59,501 nucleotides of DNA, from the NCBI GenBank assembly GCA_017532355.1, contig JAFXJK010000033.1, positions 1-59,501 of the forward strand, written 5' to 3'. Position 1 is the first letter of the stretch. Every line of letters starts with the position of its first letter. The position numbers and the translations under genes were made by a program. Below are positions 10,281 through 17,591 of the stretch, piece after piece. The DNA comes from Oscillospiraceae bacterium. GTDB lineage: Bacteria; Bacillota_A; Clostridia; Oscillospirales; JAAYXM01. The notes beneath the pieces were generated by a model. It had not been told where the DNA came from and did not search any database. It saw nothing but the letters and a program-made list of their open reading frames with translations.

Positions 10281-10309
10281 TTGAAAATTTCCCTTAAATG
10301 TGATATACT
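10281..10309 (+). promoter_or_regulatory. Promoter of malQ
   Basis: TTGAAA (10281-10286), 17-base spacer, TATACT (10304-10309) with a TG extended -10. The start would fall about 35 bases before the malQ TTG. It is back to back with the glg promoter, with the two -35 boxes 29 bases apart. Confidence 0.8.
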
Positions 10310-10349
10310 TTCTCCATATTCTTCTTCAATCAGCAGGAGGTAACGTGTT

Positions 10350-11783
10350 TTGAACAGAAAAAGCGGCGTACTTATGCATATTTCTTCACTTTTCGGCGAT
10401 TATTCGATAGGAAGCTTCGGAAGTGAGGCAAAATATTTTATTGACTTTTTGTCCGATTGCGGATATTCCTATTGGCAGGTACTCCCTTTTTGCCCTTCTG
10501 ATGAATACAACTCTCCTTACAAATCTCATTCTGCCATCGCAGGAAATCCCTATTTCATCAGTTTGCAAACCCTTCACGACAAGGGATTATTGACCGCGGA
10601 CGAACTCAATTCTCAGAAACAAAACACACCGTATGTTTGTGAATACGAGCGATTATACAAAGAGAGACTTGAGATTTTAAAGCTTGCAGCGAGCAGGGTT
10701 TCCAACAAGGCAGAGATTGAAGCTTTTATTTCCAAAAACCCGTATCTCGAAAACTTCTGCCGCTTTATGGCTATAAAAAAAGCAAATGGCGATAAGCTTT
10801 GGCAGGAATGGGAACACGAAAATTATCACGAGGATGACTTCTTCATGTGGAAGTTTATCCAGTATGAGTTTTTCAACGAATGGTCCGAAATCAAACAATA
10901 TGCAAACGATAGAGGCATTCAGATTATCGGTGATATGCCGATTTACGTTGACCTCGACAGCAGTGACGTATGGGCAGACAAGCATCTCTTCAAACTTGAT
11001 GAGAACAACTTCCCCGTTACCGTTGCAGGCGTTCCGCCTGATTATTTCACCGCAGACGGTCAGCTCTGGGGAAATCCAATATACGACTGGGACGCTATGG
11101 AAAAAGAGGATTTCCGTTGGTGGAAGGACAGAATCGCTCACATGGCAACGATGTTTGACGGAATCAGAATCGACCACTTCAGAGCTATTGAATCGTTCTG
11201 GGAAGTTCCAGCCAATGCGAAAACGGCAAAAGAAGGCGTTATGTCCAAAGGCCCGAATATGAAACTGATTAACGCGATTAAAGCAAGCTGTAAGGACACG
11301 CTTATTATCGCAGAGGACCTCGGGCTGATTACCGAAGATGTTGTAAAGCTTGTAAAGGAAAGCGGCTTTCCGGGCATGAGGGTTTTCCAGTTTGCATTTG
11401 TTGGTGACAGAAACTCCCCTCATCTTCCTCACAACTATCCGCATCACTGCGTTGCCTATACCGGCACGCACGACAACAACACCCTGCTCGGCTACCTTTG
11501 GGAGCTCGATGACGGAACACGTCGCTATATGCTTGAATATTGCGGTCATCAGAGTGCAAATTGGGAAAGCGGATGTGACACCATAATCCGCACCATGCTT
11601 GAATCTCACGCAGGACTTGTCATTATGCCGATTCAGGACCTTCTCGGATACGGCTCTGACACAAGATTAAATACCCCCGGCAAAGCCGAGGGCAACTGGG
11701 AATACAGAATCACAAAAGAACAGCTTAACAACATTGACAGAGCAAAGTTCAGGCGACTCAACGAGCTGTATTCCAGAATATAA
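10350..11783 (+). CDS. malQ: 4-alpha-glucanotransferase (amylomaltase)
   Basis: GH77 disproportionating enzyme, 477 residues, cytoplasmic; it transfers maltosyl and longer units between maltodextrins. Visible blocks: GIGDMPIYV-type IIGDMPIYVDLDSSDVW (~193), GIRIDHFRA with nucleophile D275, LIIAEDLG with acid/base E322, and TGTHDNNT near residue 371. Start: TTG at 10350 with CAGGAGG 9 bases upstream; the nearby GTG at 10345 runs into a stop at once. It links glycogen debranching and phosphorolysis products to glucose and lies divergent to glgB. The following oxidoreductase gene is 22 bases away, so the two probably share a transcript. Confidence 0.96.
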   Translation: MNRKSGVLMHISSLFGDYSIGSFGSEAKYFIDFLSDCGYSYWQVLPFCPSDEYNSPYKSHSAIAGNPYFISLQTLHDKGLLTADELNSQKQNTPYVCEYERLYKERLEILKLAASRVSNKAEIEAFISKNPYLENFCRFMAIKKANGDKLWQEWEHENYHEDDFFMWKFIQYEFFNEWSEIKQYANDRGIQIIGDMPIYVDLDSSDVWADKHLFKLDENNFPVTVAGVPPDYFTADGQLWGNPIYDWDAMEKEDFRWWKDRIAHMATMFDGIRIDHFRAIESFWEVPANAKTAKEGVMSKGPNMKLINAIKASCKDTLIIAEDLGLITEDVVKLVKESGFPGMRVFQFAFVGDRNSPHLPHNYPHHCVAYTGTHDNNTLLGYLWELDDGTRRYMLEYCGHQSANWESGCDTIIRTMLESHAGLVIMPIQDLLGYGSDTRLNTPGKAEGNWEYRITKEQLNNIDRAKFRRLNELYSRI

Positions 11784-11805
11784 AAACATTCAAGGAGGGT
11801 TTCCC

Positions 11806-12957
11806 GTGAAGAAACTGAAAGCTGCCATTATCGGACTTGGCTTCATCGGTGAAAGTCACATTGAGGCTATACACCGTATCGGTATATGCGAGCTTTACGC
11901 TGTATTCAGCAACAACCGTAAAAAGGCTCACGAAAGAGCCGAGTTCTATAATATCCCAAAATGCTATGATACTATCGACGAGCTTCTTGCAGACCCGGAG
12001 ATTGATGTCGTGCACAACTGCACGCCTAACCGTCTCCACCACGAGATAAACTGCAAGATTCTTGCCGCAGGCAAGCACCTTTTCTCCGAAAAGCCGCTTT
12101 GCGGATGCTACGATGATGCAAAGGAGCTTCTTGAGCTTAAAAAGGCGCATCCCGAGCTTTGTGCGGCGGTGAATTTCAATTACCGCATGGGGCCTATGCT
12201 TCAGGAAATGCGCACTCGCATAAAGAATGGTGAAATCGGCGACGTACGTATTATCACAGGCTCTTTCCTCCAGGATTGGCTTCTTTATGACACGGACTAT
12301 AACTGGCGTCTTGACCCCGAGTTTTCGGGAATCTCCTGCTGTGTTGCCGACATCGGCTCACATTGGATGGACGCTGTTCAATACGCAACAGGACACAGAA
12401 TAACAAAGGTTATGGCAGACCTTGAGACAGTTGTCCCCGTCCGCAAAAAGCCAAAAAACGCAAACATAACCTTTACGAGTGAAGTCCCCGACGAATTCGA
12501 AGAGGTCGAAATCAAGAACGAAGACTATGCCGCAGTTATGTTCAAAACAGACAAGGGTGCACGAGGTATGTTCTGTGTTTCAGAACTCTCCCCCGGTCAC
12601 GGTTGCGACCTCGATTTTGAAGTTGACGGATCAAAAGCTTCTCTTTGCTGGCATCAGGAAGACGGTGAAAAGCTCTGGATGGGACACCGCGACGGTGACA
12701 ATCGCCTTATTGTACGAGATCCTAACGGTATGTCTCCAGAGGCACGTGCCTATGCTTCTCTTGCAAAAGGACACCCTGAGGGCTGGAACGACGCGTTCAA
12801 GAGCAACTTCCTTAGTTTTTACCGCTACATTGCAGACGGTATGCAGGGCGAACCTCAGTTTGCTACGCTCGAGCAGGCAGCATATATCGTGAAGCTTACG
12901 GAGGCTATAGTAAAAAGCAGCCGCGAGCAAAGATGGATTGAAGTAGATAAGCTTTAA
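11806..12957 (+). CDS. Gfo/Idh/MocA family NAD(P)-dependent oxidoreductase
   Basis: 383 residues from GTG at 11806, chosen because AAGGAGGG sits 6 bases upstream and VKKLKAAIIGLGFIG is the normal family start; the open frame reaches back to 11734 inside malQ. Rossmann domain: IIGLGFIGESH nucleotide loop; HNCTPNRLHHE; SEKPL around residue 100 supplies the EKP lysine. The C-terminal half has DIGSHWMDAVQYATG with the catalytic-type Asp and His. The substrate is unknown; family members oxidise sugars, inositols or glycosides. Co-transcription with malQ suggests a glucan-derived or glucoside substrate, but this is inference. A hairpin terminator follows. Confidence 0.88.
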   Translation: MKKLKAAIIGLGFIGESHIEAIHRIGICELYAVFSNNRKKAHERAEFYNIPKCYDTIDELLADPEIDVVHNCTPNRLHHEINCKILAAGKHLFSEKPLCGCYDDAKELLELKKAHPELCAAVNFNYRMGPMLQEMRTRIKNGEIGDVRIITGSFLQDWLLYDTDYNWRLDPEFSGISCCVADIGSHWMDAVQYATGHRITKVMADLETVVPVRKKPKNANITFTSEVPDEFEEVEIKNEDYAAVMFKTDKGARGMFCVSELSPGHGCDLDFEVDGSKASLCWHQEDGEKLWMGHRDGDNRLIVRDPNGMSPEARAYASLAKGHPEGWNDAFKSNFLSFYRYIADGMQGEPQFATLEQAAYIVKLTEAIVKSSREQRWIEVDKL

Positions 12958-12965
12958 TTGCGAGC

Positions 12966-12999
12966 AAAAAACCACAGTTCAAAATTGAACTGTGGTTTT
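12966..12999. terminator. Bidirectional terminator between convergent genes
   Basis: ACCACAGTTCAA (12971-12982) pairs with TTGAACTGTGGT (12985-12996), with A/T runs outside on both sides. It serves the rightward malQ/oxidoreductase unit and the leftward FAD dehydrogenase. Confidence 0.88.
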
Positions 13000-13016
13000 C
13001 ATTTGTCCGTTTTAAG

Positions 13017-14384
13017 TTATTCTCCGCAGATGGTTCTTGCAACATGCACACCGCTTGCCGATGCATGAGAAAGAGAATGCGTTATTCCGCTTCCGTCTCC
13101 AATGATATAAAGCCCCTTATATTTACTTTCCAGGTTCTCATTCACTTCTACTTCCATATTGTAGAACTTGACCTCTACTCCATACAGCAACGTATCATCG
13201 TTTGCCGTTCCCGGAGCAACTTTATCAAGAGCATATATCATTTCGGTTATGCCGTCCAAAATTCTTTTTGGAAGAACCAAGCTCAAATCTCCCGGTGTCG
13301 CACTCAGGGTCGGCACTACGAAAGATTCATCCATTCTGTTCTGAGTAGAACGTCTGCCTCGTATCAAATCTCCAAACCGCTGAACAATTACGCCACCACC
13401 CAGCATATTGCTGAGCCTTGCAATACTTTCTCCATATCCGTTTGAATCCTTGAACGGTTCTGAAAAATGTTTGGCAACAAGCAAAGCAAAGTTGGTATTT
13501 TCAGTTTGTTTACTCGGATCTTCATAGCTGTGACCGTTAACTGTAATAATTCCGTTTGTGTTCTCGTTTACAACAGCACCTTTGGGATTCATGCAAAATG
13601 TGCGCACTTTATCCCCGTATTTTTCTGTACGGTAAACAATTTTACTTTCATACAACTCATCTGTCAGGTGAGAAAAAACCTCTGCCGGAAGCTCAACTCC
13701 TACGCCTATATCAACGCGGTTGCTTTTTGTCGGAATATCCAGATGCTTGCATACGGTTTCCATCCACTTACTGCCGCTTCTTCCTACCGAAACGATGCAA
13801 TGCTTACAAAGGTAGTTATTTTCGTTTGATACAACTCTGTAGCCGCCGTCTTCCGCATCGATTCTTTCGACATACGAATCAAAGAAAAAATCTATTTTAT
13901 CTTTTAAGAAATTATAAATATTTTCAAGAACGACGTAATTGATATCCGTTCCCAAATGTCGGACCGACGCATCAAGCAAATGCAGGTCATTCTGGATGCA
14001 TAGCTTCTTGAACTTCGACCCTGCAGTGCTGTAAAGCTTTGTTCCTTCACCGCCGAACTGCATATTTATATTATCAACATAGCGCATTAAATCCAACGCC
14101 TGTTTTTTTCCGATGTATTCATACAAAGTACCACCGAAATCGTTGGTTATATTGTATTTGCCATCCGAAAAAGCACCGGCACCGCCAAAGCCGCTCATAA
14201 TAGAACAGCATTTACAGCTTATGCAACTCTTGACCTTCTTTCCGTCAATGGGACAATGGCGTTTTTCAAGAGCATGTCCCGATTCAAAAACCGCGACCTT
14301 TAAATCTTTATTGAGTTTTATAAGCTCGTAGGCAGAAAAAATACCACCCGGGCCTGCGCCGACAATAATTACATCATAATTCAT
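13017..14384 (-). CDS. FAD-dependent dehydrogenase (COG2509-like)
   Basis: 455 residues, cytoplasmic. The N-terminal IIVGAGPGGIFSAYEL is the FAD Rossmann loop; a C-terminal IIGDGSGITHSLSHASASG is the second FAD contact. Residues ~46-75 hold CPIDGKKVKSC followed by CKCC and GFGGAGAFSDGKYN, the Cys-rich hallmark of the uncharacterised COG2509 dehydrogenases; a metal or disulfide role for these Cys is possible but unproven. GRRSTQNRMDESFVVPTLSA is also family-like. RBS CTGGAGGG. It is monocistronic between a terminator and its own promoter, and its 135-base leader contains an attenuator-like hairpin. Physiological substrate unknown. Confidence 0.85.
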   Translation of the reverse strand: MNYDVIIVGAGPGGIFSAYELIKLNKDLKVAVFESGHALEKRHCPIDGKKVKSCISCKCCSIMSGFGGAGAFSDGKYNITNDFGGTLYEYIGKKQALDLMRYVDNINMQFGGEGTKLYSTAGSKFKKLCIQNDLHLLDASVRHLGTDINYVVLENIYNFLKDKIDFFFDSYVERIDAEDGGYRVVSNENNYLCKHCIVSVGRSGSKWMETVCKHLDIPTKSNRVDIGVGVELPAEVFSHLTDELYESKIVYRTEKYGDKVRTFCMNPKGAVVNENTNGIITVNGHSYEDPSKQTENTNFALLVAKHFSEPFKDSNGYGESIARLSNMLGGGVIVQRFGDLIRGRRSTQNRMDESFVVPTLSATPGDLSLVLPKRILDGITEMIYALDKVAPGTANDDTLLYGVEVKFYNMEVEVNENLESKYKGLYIIGDGSGITHSLSHASASGVHVARTICGE

Positions 14385-14401
14385 ATTTTCACCCTCCAGG
14401 C

Positions 14402-14437
14402 AAAAAAACAGCTGACCACTTTGCTTTTGCGGTCAAC
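14402..14437 (-). terminator. Terminator-like hairpin in the leader of the FAD dehydrogenase gene
   Basis: Read leftward: a 9-bp stem (14437-14429 with 14419-14411, including wobble pairs), 9-base loop, then TG and seven T (14408-14402), all just before the RBS at 14393-14400. This is a complete intrinsic terminator placed upstream of the gene in the same direction, i.e. a candidate attenuator. Confidence 0.65.
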
Positions 14438-14495
14438 GATTTCAATTAGTTGGCTGAATTGTGCATTTTCATAAGCATACTAAAACTTTGAAATC
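14438..14495 (-). promoter_or_regulatory. Leader stem preceding the attenuator (candidate cis-regulatory RNA)
   Basis: GATTTCAA (14495-14488) pairs with TTGAAATC (14445-14438), extended by TTAGT/ACTAA pairing with a bulge. The stem directly abuts the terminator hairpin at 14437. No T-box signature (AGGGTGGNACCGCG) and no riboswitch core that I recognise. Confidence 0.5.
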
Positions 14496-14525
14496 CGGTT
14501 CACTGATCACAAAATTTTCTAAAAT

Positions 14526-14554
14526 ATTATAACATATACGAGCAAACAAATCAA
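14526..14554 (-). promoter_or_regulatory. Promoter of the FAD dehydrogenase gene
   Basis: On the minus strand TTGATT (14554-14549), 17 bases, TATAAT (14531-14526). Start would be near 14519, giving a leader of about 135 bases. With the leader and the terminator at 14636-14668, this explains most of the 350-base gap 14385-14733. Confidence 0.7.
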
Positions 14555-14635
14555 GAAGCTTTTACCGCACCTATAACTTTATTTTTCTGTGGAATAATTT
14601 TTTTGTTGAGATTACAATGAAAAACACAAAATATA

Positions 14636-14668
14636 ATAGCACTACCTACTGTATGTAAGCAGTGCTAT
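14636..14668 (-). terminator. Terminator of the CDF transporter gene
   Basis: ATAGCACT and AGTGCTAT arms (14636-14643, 14661-14668) with further partial pairing inside; on the minus strand it is followed by a T-rich tail. It lies 28 bases beyond the out-of-frame zinc-ribbon stop at 14696. Confidence 0.65.
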
Positions 14669-14695
14669 ATTAGCTCAAAAATTACATTTTCAATA

Positions 14696-14794
14696 TTATT
14701 CATTTCCACAATACGGACATGGAGATTTATCTCTTAATTTCCCGCAAGAATGACACAACCACTTATGTTCTGATTTTTGAGGTTCTTTTCTTTC
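14696..14794 (-). pseudogene. Out-of-frame zinc-ribbon tail of the CDF transporter
   Basis: In the -1 frame relative to the transporter, a 32-residue stretch runs from after a TGA (14797-14795) to TAA at 14698-14696. It contains KWLCHSCGKLRDKSPCPYCG, a perfect CxxCG...PCPYCG zinc ribbon. It has no usable start of its own (only a TTG inside the motif). Adding one A to the GAAAAG run at 14790-14785 would fuse it in frame to the transporter, so it is best read as the lost or frameshift-accessed C-terminus of that gene. Confidence 0.6.
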
Positions 14795-15609
14795 TCACAA
14801 TCAATTTCTATCGTTACATGTGATATACCTATACGTTCCATTTCTTTACGTATTCTCTCCTTAACTTCATTTGTGTCCGTGTTCGATGTGATATGCAGCG
14901 TCGCACAGGTGATTTTTTCATCAAAGCTCCAGATATGGATATGACCGACTGACAAAACGCCCTCAAGTGCCTCGAGGCACTCTTCAACTCTCTTTGCATC
15001 CACCCCTGAAGGTGCTTTTTCCAAAAATAAGTCGATTGCTTTCTTTGCAGTTTTTGCGGCGTTTATTATGATGAATATTGCAACCGCAACAGACATAACC
15101 GGGTCAAGCAGCGAAATGTCCGTAAACTTCATAACAAGTGCGCCTATAAGAACAACCATCCACCCGAGTACATCTTCAAGCAGATGCAGGCTTATCGCAC
15201 GTTCATTTATCGAATGACCTTTGTGCGTGAACATTACTGCCACAAAATTTACAACGAAGCCAAAAGCCGCAAAGATAAGCATTCCGTTATAATTTATTTC
15301 GACAGGTGAAAGAATTCTTCCGACAGCGTTGAAAATTACGATAATTGAACTCAAAAAGAGAACAATGGCTGTAATGAATCCGCCGAGCACCGAATAACGG
15401 CCATATCCGTAAGTATAAACTTCATCAGCTCTCCTTTTGCTCTTTCTTTCAAGAAAATAGGCTATTCCGATGCTCGCGGCATCCCCGACATCGTGGATTG
15501 CATCCGATAGGATTGCAACGCTTCCGCAAAAGAAACCTCCTGAAAACTCAAACACAGAAAACGCGAGATTGAGAATAAACGCAACTAAAATGTTTCTTTC
15601 TGATTTCAT
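14734..15609 (-). CDS. Cation diffusion facilitator (CDF) metal efflux transporter
   Basis: 291 residues from ATG 15609, with GAGGTG 6 bases upstream; the open frame starts earlier at a TTG without RBS. About six membrane segments begin at residue ~6 (ILVAFILNLAFSVFEFSGGF). SDAIHDVGDAASIG carries the H/D-x3-D metal site in helix 2 and LHLLEDVLGWMVV the matching site in helix 5. The cytoplasmic C-terminal domain includes VGHIHIWSFDEKITCATLHI and ends VTIEID. It exports Zn(II) or a similar divalent ion by proton exchange. The last ~16 in-frame residues look unlike the family, and a zinc ribbon continues in another frame. Divergent from a TetR regulator that probably controls it. Confidence 0.9.
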   Translation of the reverse strand: MKSERNILVAFILNLAFSVFEFSGGFFCGSVAILSDAIHDVGDAASIGIAYFLERKSKRRADEVYTYGYGRYSVLGGFITAIVLFLSSIIVIFNAVGRILSPVEINYNGMLIFAAFGFVVNFVAVMFTHKGHSINERAISLHLLEDVLGWMVVLIGALVMKFTDISLLDPVMSVAVAIFIIINAAKTAKKAIDLFLEKAPSGVDAKRVEECLEALEGVLSVGHIHIWSFDEKITCATLHITSNTDTNEVKERIRKEMERIGISHVTIEIDCEKEKNLKNQNISGCVILAGN

Positions 15610-15621
15610 ACCGCACCTCAA

Positions 15622-15650
15622 TTGAAAAAGAATAAAAAATATGATACAAT
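15622..15650 (+). promoter_or_regulatory. Promoter of the TetR-type regulator
   Basis: TTGAAA (15622-15627), 17-base spacer, TACAAT (15645-15650) with TG extended -10. The start near 15657 lies just before an operator-like repeat. Confidence 0.65.
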
Positions 15651-15662
15651 AAACTCACTACC

Positions 15663-15675
15663 GAACACATTGTTC
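15663..15675. promoter_or_regulatory. Operator-like inverted repeat GAACA-CAT-TGTTC
   Basis: Perfect 5-3-5 palindrome between the CDF and TetR genes, at the expected start of both divergent transcripts. A likely binding site for the adjacent TetR protein. Confidence 0.5.
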
Positions 15676-15682
15676 ACTAAAT

Positions 15683-15710
15683 ATTTTAGCAAATATCTTC
15701 AGACATTCAA
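15683..15710 (-). promoter_or_regulatory. Promoter of the CDF transporter gene
   Basis: On the minus strand TTGAAT (15710-15705), 16-base spacer, TAAAAT (15688-15683). Initiation would fall at about 15675, within the palindrome at 15663-15675, a repressible arrangement. Confidence 0.5.
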
Positions 15711-15728
15711 CATATCCTTTTTGATTGA

Positions 15729-15744
15729 TGTTCAATACCGAACA
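15729..15744. promoter_or_regulatory. Second operator-like repeat TGTTC-N6-GAACA
   Basis: The same half-sites as at 15663-15675 but in the opposite order and with a 6-base spacer, 27 bases before the TetR ATG. Could be a second repressor contact; weaker than the first. Confidence 0.35.
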
Positions 15745-15771
15745 AATTTCAAAAAATGTACGGAGGCTTTT

Positions 15772-16332
15772 ATGGACAGACGAATGCACAAAACACGCGA
15801 GGCAATTTTTAAAGCGTTCACAGAGCTTTTGTCGAAAAAGAGCTTTGATAAAATTACCGTTTCAGAAATTATCGATGCGGCAGATATCGGCCGTGCTACA
15901 TTCTATGCACACTTTGAGACAAAAGATTTCCTCTTGAAGGAGCTGTGCCACGAGCTATTCTGCCATATCTTCGACTCAATAAGCGAAGAAAGAAACGAGC
16001 ACAGACACATTTTCGAATGTCAAGATAAATCTCCGGTCTTTCTTCATTTATTCAGACATCTGCAAAAAAATGACAACAACATCTTAAAGCTTCTTTCCTG
16101 CGAAAGCAACGAGCTTTTCCTGCGATATTTCAAAGAAAACCTTCTTATTCTTGTAAAAAACCAACTTTTTCTGTTTGACACAAAGCAAACAGAAGCTCTG
16201 CCTGAGAGCTTTCTTACAAATCATATTGCATCGACCTTTGTTGAAACTGTAAGATGGTGGATAGCAAACGGCAGAAAAGAATCTCCCGAGGAAATTACAA
16301 AGTATTTTCTTCTCGCCGTACAGCTTGACTAA
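15772..16332 (+). CDS. TetR/AcrR family transcriptional regulator
   Basis: 186 residues from ATG 15772, preceded by CGGAGG; the open frame extends back to 15622 through promoter and operator DNA, so that longer start is wrong. The helix-turn-helix covers ~8-55: ITVSEIIDAADIGRATFYAHFETKDFLL is the classic TetR recognition region. The C-terminal ligand domain ends FVETVRWWIANGRKESPEEI, resembling the DhaS-like subgroup. It lies divergent to the CDF transporter, with two matching palindromes between, so it probably represses that gene and itself. Metal control by a TetR protein is less usual than ArsR or MerR, so the ligand is open. Confidence 0.85.
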   Translation: MDRRMHKTREAIFKAFTELLSKKSFDKITVSEIIDAADIGRATFYAHFETKDFLLKELCHELFCHIFDSISEERNEHRHIFECQDKSPVFLHLFRHLQKNDNNILKLLSCESNELFLRYFKENLLILVKNQLFLFDTKQTEALPESFLTNHIASTFVETVRWWIANGRKESPEEITKYFLLAVQLD

Positions 16333-16402
16333 ATCCTCTTTATGTTGTATTATATACTAAGAATATTTTCCCACTTTTTTAAGTGGAAAGGAGAGAATAA
16401 TA

Positions 16403-17536
16403 ATGGAAAAACTGAGAGTTGCGGTCATCGGTTGCGGTAGCATCAGCGACATCTATATGACCAACATCACCAGCGGTAAATTTCAGATTTTGGAGCTTGC
16501 TGCATGCAGCGACCTTATGGTTGAGAGAATGCAGCAGAGCGCAGCAAAATATGGCTGCAAAGCTATGACAATCGATGAAATCTGCGCAGACTCCACTATC
16601 GATATGGTTATCAACCTCACCATCCCCGCTGCACACTACCCTGTTATCAAGCAGTGCCTTGAGGCAGGCAAGCACGTCTTCTCCGAGAAGATGATTGCAG
16701 TCGAGCTCTGGCAGGGCAAGGAGCTTGTTGAGCTTGCAAACGCAAAGGGACTTTACCTCGGCGTTGCTCCCGACACATTCCTCGGCGCAAGCGTTCAGAC
16801 TGCAAAATACATCGTTGAGTCCGGTCTCATCGGCAAGCCGGTTTCCTGCAGAGCTTCCATCAGCCGTAACTACGGTATCTACGGTGAATTCCTCACTCAC
16901 CTCTGCAAGCGCGGTGGCGGAATCGGCTTTGATATGGGCGGCTACTACCTCACAGCTCTTGCTGCTATCCTCGGTCCGGTTGAGGCAGTTTCTGCTTTCA
17001 CAGCTATTAATGACCCTGACCGTACAAACACACGCGTTGGCGCTCCGAACTACGGCGAAGATTACAAACTTGAAGACGCAAACGTCATTACCGCTACAAT
17101 GAAGTATGCAAACGGCGTTCTCGGTACACTCCACATGAACTCTGACTGCATCCTTGACGAGACATACGGCCTTGAAATCTACGGCACAGACGGAATCCTC
17201 TATATGGGCAACCCGAACGAGTTCGGCAACCCCGTTTACATTCAGAAGACAGGCAGCGGCAAGGTTGAGTTCCCGCTCACACACGGCTTCTCAGAAAACT
17301 CACGCGGTGTCGGCGCTGCTGAAATGGCTTGGTCAATCGTTAAGGGCAGACCCAACCGCGCAAGTAAGGAAATGGCATTCCATGTATTCGAGCTCATGCA
17401 CGGCATCATCGGCAGTGCAGAGTCCGGCGAGACATATAAGATGGAATCTACTTTTGAAACTCCGCGTGCTCTCCCTGCTGCATATATGGGCGACGGCGGC
17501 TGGACAAGAAAAGAAGAAAGCGCACTTACCCTCTGA
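16403..17536 (+). CDS. Gfo/Idh/MocA family oxidoreductase
   Basis: 377 residues, ATG after AAAGGAGAG. LRVAVIGCGSISDIY is the dinucleotide loop; GKHVFSEKM stands where most relatives have EKP, keeping the Lys. The C-terminal block IGFDMGGYYLTALAAILGP belongs to the FDMGxYYLTAL subgroup in which the usual DxxxH pair is replaced by tyrosines. Codon choice is strikingly restricted (CTC, AAG, GGC, AAC, TTC), much like fba and unlike neighbours, suggesting high expression. A short stem (about 16374-16386) sits just before the RBS. Substrate unknown; convergent with the jelly-roll gene and close to AraM and a second Gfo/Idh gene. Confidence 0.87.
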   Translation: MEKLRVAVIGCGSISDIYMTNITSGKFQILELAACSDLMVERMQQSAAKYGCKAMTIDEICADSTIDMVINLTIPAAHYPVIKQCLEAGKHVFSEKMIAVELWQGKELVELANAKGLYLGVAPDTFLGASVQTAKYIVESGLIGKPVSCRASISRNYGIYGEFLTHLCKRGGGIGFDMGGYYLTALAAILGPVEAVSAFTAINDPDRTNTRVGAPNYGEDYKLEDANVITATMKYANGVLGTLHMNSDCILDETYGLEIYGTDGILYMGNPNEFGNPVYIQKTGSGKVEFPLTHGFSENSRGVGAAEMAWSIVKGRPNRASKEMAFHVFELMHGIIGSAESGETYKMESTFETPRALPAAYMGDGGWTRKEESALTL

Positions 17537-17554
17537 TATTAGTTTCAACTACAT

Positions 17555-17589
17555 AAAAAAACGCATCCGAAAATCGGATGCGTTTTTTC
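17555..17589. terminator. Bidirectional terminator
   Basis: ACGCATCCGA (17561-17570) and TCGGATGCGT (17574-17583), with A and T runs outside. It separates the rightward Gfo/Idh gene from the leftward jelly-roll gene. Confidence 0.9.
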
Positions 17590-17591
17590 TA

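Noticed and set aside
10677..11609. 310-codon open frame antisense to malQ
   Set aside because: It lies wholly inside malQ, which has clear catalytic motifs; the predicted protein has no family features and a Cys/Val-rich shadow composition.
14385..14519. T-box or known riboswitch in the FAD dehydrogenase leader
   Set aside because: No T-box sequence and no recognisable core of common riboswitches; kept only as an unassigned attenuator-like leader.
14696..14794. Independent small zinc-ribbon gene
   Set aside because: It has no ATG, GTG or RBS; the only TTG lies inside the motif, so a frameshifted tail of the transporter is more plausible.
16379..17284. 301-codon open frame antisense to the Gfo/Idh gene at 16403
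   Set aside because: A shadow created by that gene's very regular codon use (repeated CTC, GCA, AAG); no start signal and a low-complexity protein.
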